A stretch of 6,458 bases of DNA from Acidimicrobiales bacterium (lineage in GTDB: Bacteria; Actinomycetota; Acidimicrobiia; Acidimicrobiales; JANYDT01), in the NCBI GenBank assembly GCA_025358985.1, contig JANYHQ010000165.1, forward strand, positions 1-6,458. Direction: 5' to 3'. The position numbers and the translations under genes are program-made. The notes under the pieces are model-generated. The model ran no database searches. It worked only from the letters and a program-made list of their open reading frames with translations, and had not been told where the DNA came from. Positions 6,163 to 6,458 of the stretch are shown here, in pieces; within the stretch, counting starts at the first letter, position 1; each line of letters begins with the position of its first letter.

Positions 6163-6416
6163 ATGAGTGGGACGCATACAACTGTAATGGGAGACCGGGG
6201 TCGCCTCGTTGTACCGGCGGAGCTTCGAATGCACGCAGGTTGCTTCCCGGCACCCAGGTAACACTCATCGAATCGCCGGACGGTATCGTTCTTCTGACTC
6301 GCGAGCAGCTCAAACGGATGGTGCGCCGAGACCTCTCGGGAGTGGATCTGGTGGTTGCGCTTCTGACCGATCGTCGTCACGCAGCTCATGAAGAGGATGT
6401 GGCTGGCACCCGGTGA
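6163..6416 (+). pseudogene. vapB: AbrB-type antitoxin (VapB-like), frame broken by a 1-bp deletion
   Basis: Reading from ATG 6163 gives MSGTHTTVMGDRGRLVVPAE followed by LRMHAG, a typical SpoVT/AbrB swapped-hairpin DNA-binding domain (GRLVVPAELR). It then ends at TAA (6259-6261) after only 32 residues. The missing continuation lies in the -1 frame from 6240: LLPGTQVTLIES, DGIVLLTREQLKRMVRRDL and a toxin-binding tail ending AGTR at TGA 6414-6416. Joined at 6240/6241 the two parts give an 84-aa protein of normal length with a smooth HAG-LLPGT junction. One T seems to be missing from GGTTG (GGTTTG would restore the frame). This may be a real mutation or a sequencing error. The family would repress its own promoter and neutralise the PIN toxin encoded directly downstream (GTGA overlap). 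Confidence 0.75.
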
Positions 6417-6458
6417 ACGTCCTTGATGCATCGGCGTTGCTGGCTTTCTTGCAAGGCG
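6413..6458 (+). CDS. vapC: PIN-domain toxin (VapC-like), first 15 codons
   Basis: GTG at 6413-6415 overlaps the antitoxin stop in GTGA and opens the frame (M)NVLDASALLAFLQG, cut by the window edge. This is the standard beginning of a PIN-domain ribonuclease: hydrophobic strand, then D5-A-S, where D5 is the first catalytic metal-binding Asp, followed by helix ALLAFL. The overlap with an AbrB-type gene supports VapC. Target RNA cannot be inferred, and whether the rest is intact is not visible. Confidence 0.75.
   Translation, partial: MNVLDASALLAFLQG

Noticed and set aside
6231..6250. Programmed -1 ribosomal frameshift in the antitoxin gene
   Set aside because: No slippery heptamer of the X XXY YYZ type is present at the junction, and no strong downstream stem was seen; a one-base deletion or sequence error is simpler.
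1..6458. CRISPR array, tRNA or rRNA genes, insertion sequences
   Set aside because: No regularly spaced repeats, no tRNA-like cloverleaf and no transposase or terminal inverted repeats were seen; coding density is high throughout.

Overview
The window carries a compact phenylacetate (PAA) catabolic island of a high-GC bacterium. It is most likely an actinobacterium. The reasons are the high GC, the TetR-type rather than PaaX-type regulator, promoters that appear to give leaderless mRNAs, and many 4-nt start/stop overlaps. An acidimicrobial or similar lineage is a guess I cannot test here.

Layout. Positions 1-876 (minus strand) hold the 5' part of a secreted protein with a Thr/Ser-rich linker that resembles BcsB-type proteins; it runs off the left edge. 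A 114-bp divergent promoter region (877-990) contains a TTGACA box directly followed by a perfect 14-bp palindrome, ACCGAACGTTCGGT. From 991 to 3383 four overlapping plus-strand genes, in the order paaA-paaD-paaB-paaC, encode the phenylacetyl-CoA epoxidase subunits and the maturation factor PaaD. The reductase gene paaE is absent from the window. On the opposite strand, tetR (paaR-like) and paaK (phenylacetate-CoA ligase) form a two-gene unit (5268 down to 3386). It converges on paaC with only 2 bp between the stop codons. A second exact copy of the 14-bp palindrome lies between tetR and a divergent paaG-like isomerase gene (5337-6125). At the right edge is a VapBC-type toxin-antitoxin pair: an AbrB-type antitoxin gene whose frame is broken by one missing base, and the start of a PIN-domain toxin.

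How the genes work together. PaaK activates phenylacetate to phenylacetyl-CoA, PaaA/B/C epoxidises the ring with help from PaaD, and PaaG isomerises the epoxide to oxepin-CoA. The TetR protein probably binds both palindromes and so controls all three transcripts, with phenylacetyl-CoA as the likely inducer. Later steps (PaaZ, PaaF, PaaH, PaaJ) are not in the window. The points most worth checking are the identical operator pair set inside promoter spacers, a PaaC that seems to keep a full set of diiron ligands, the permuted gene order without paaE, and the frameshifted antitoxin.
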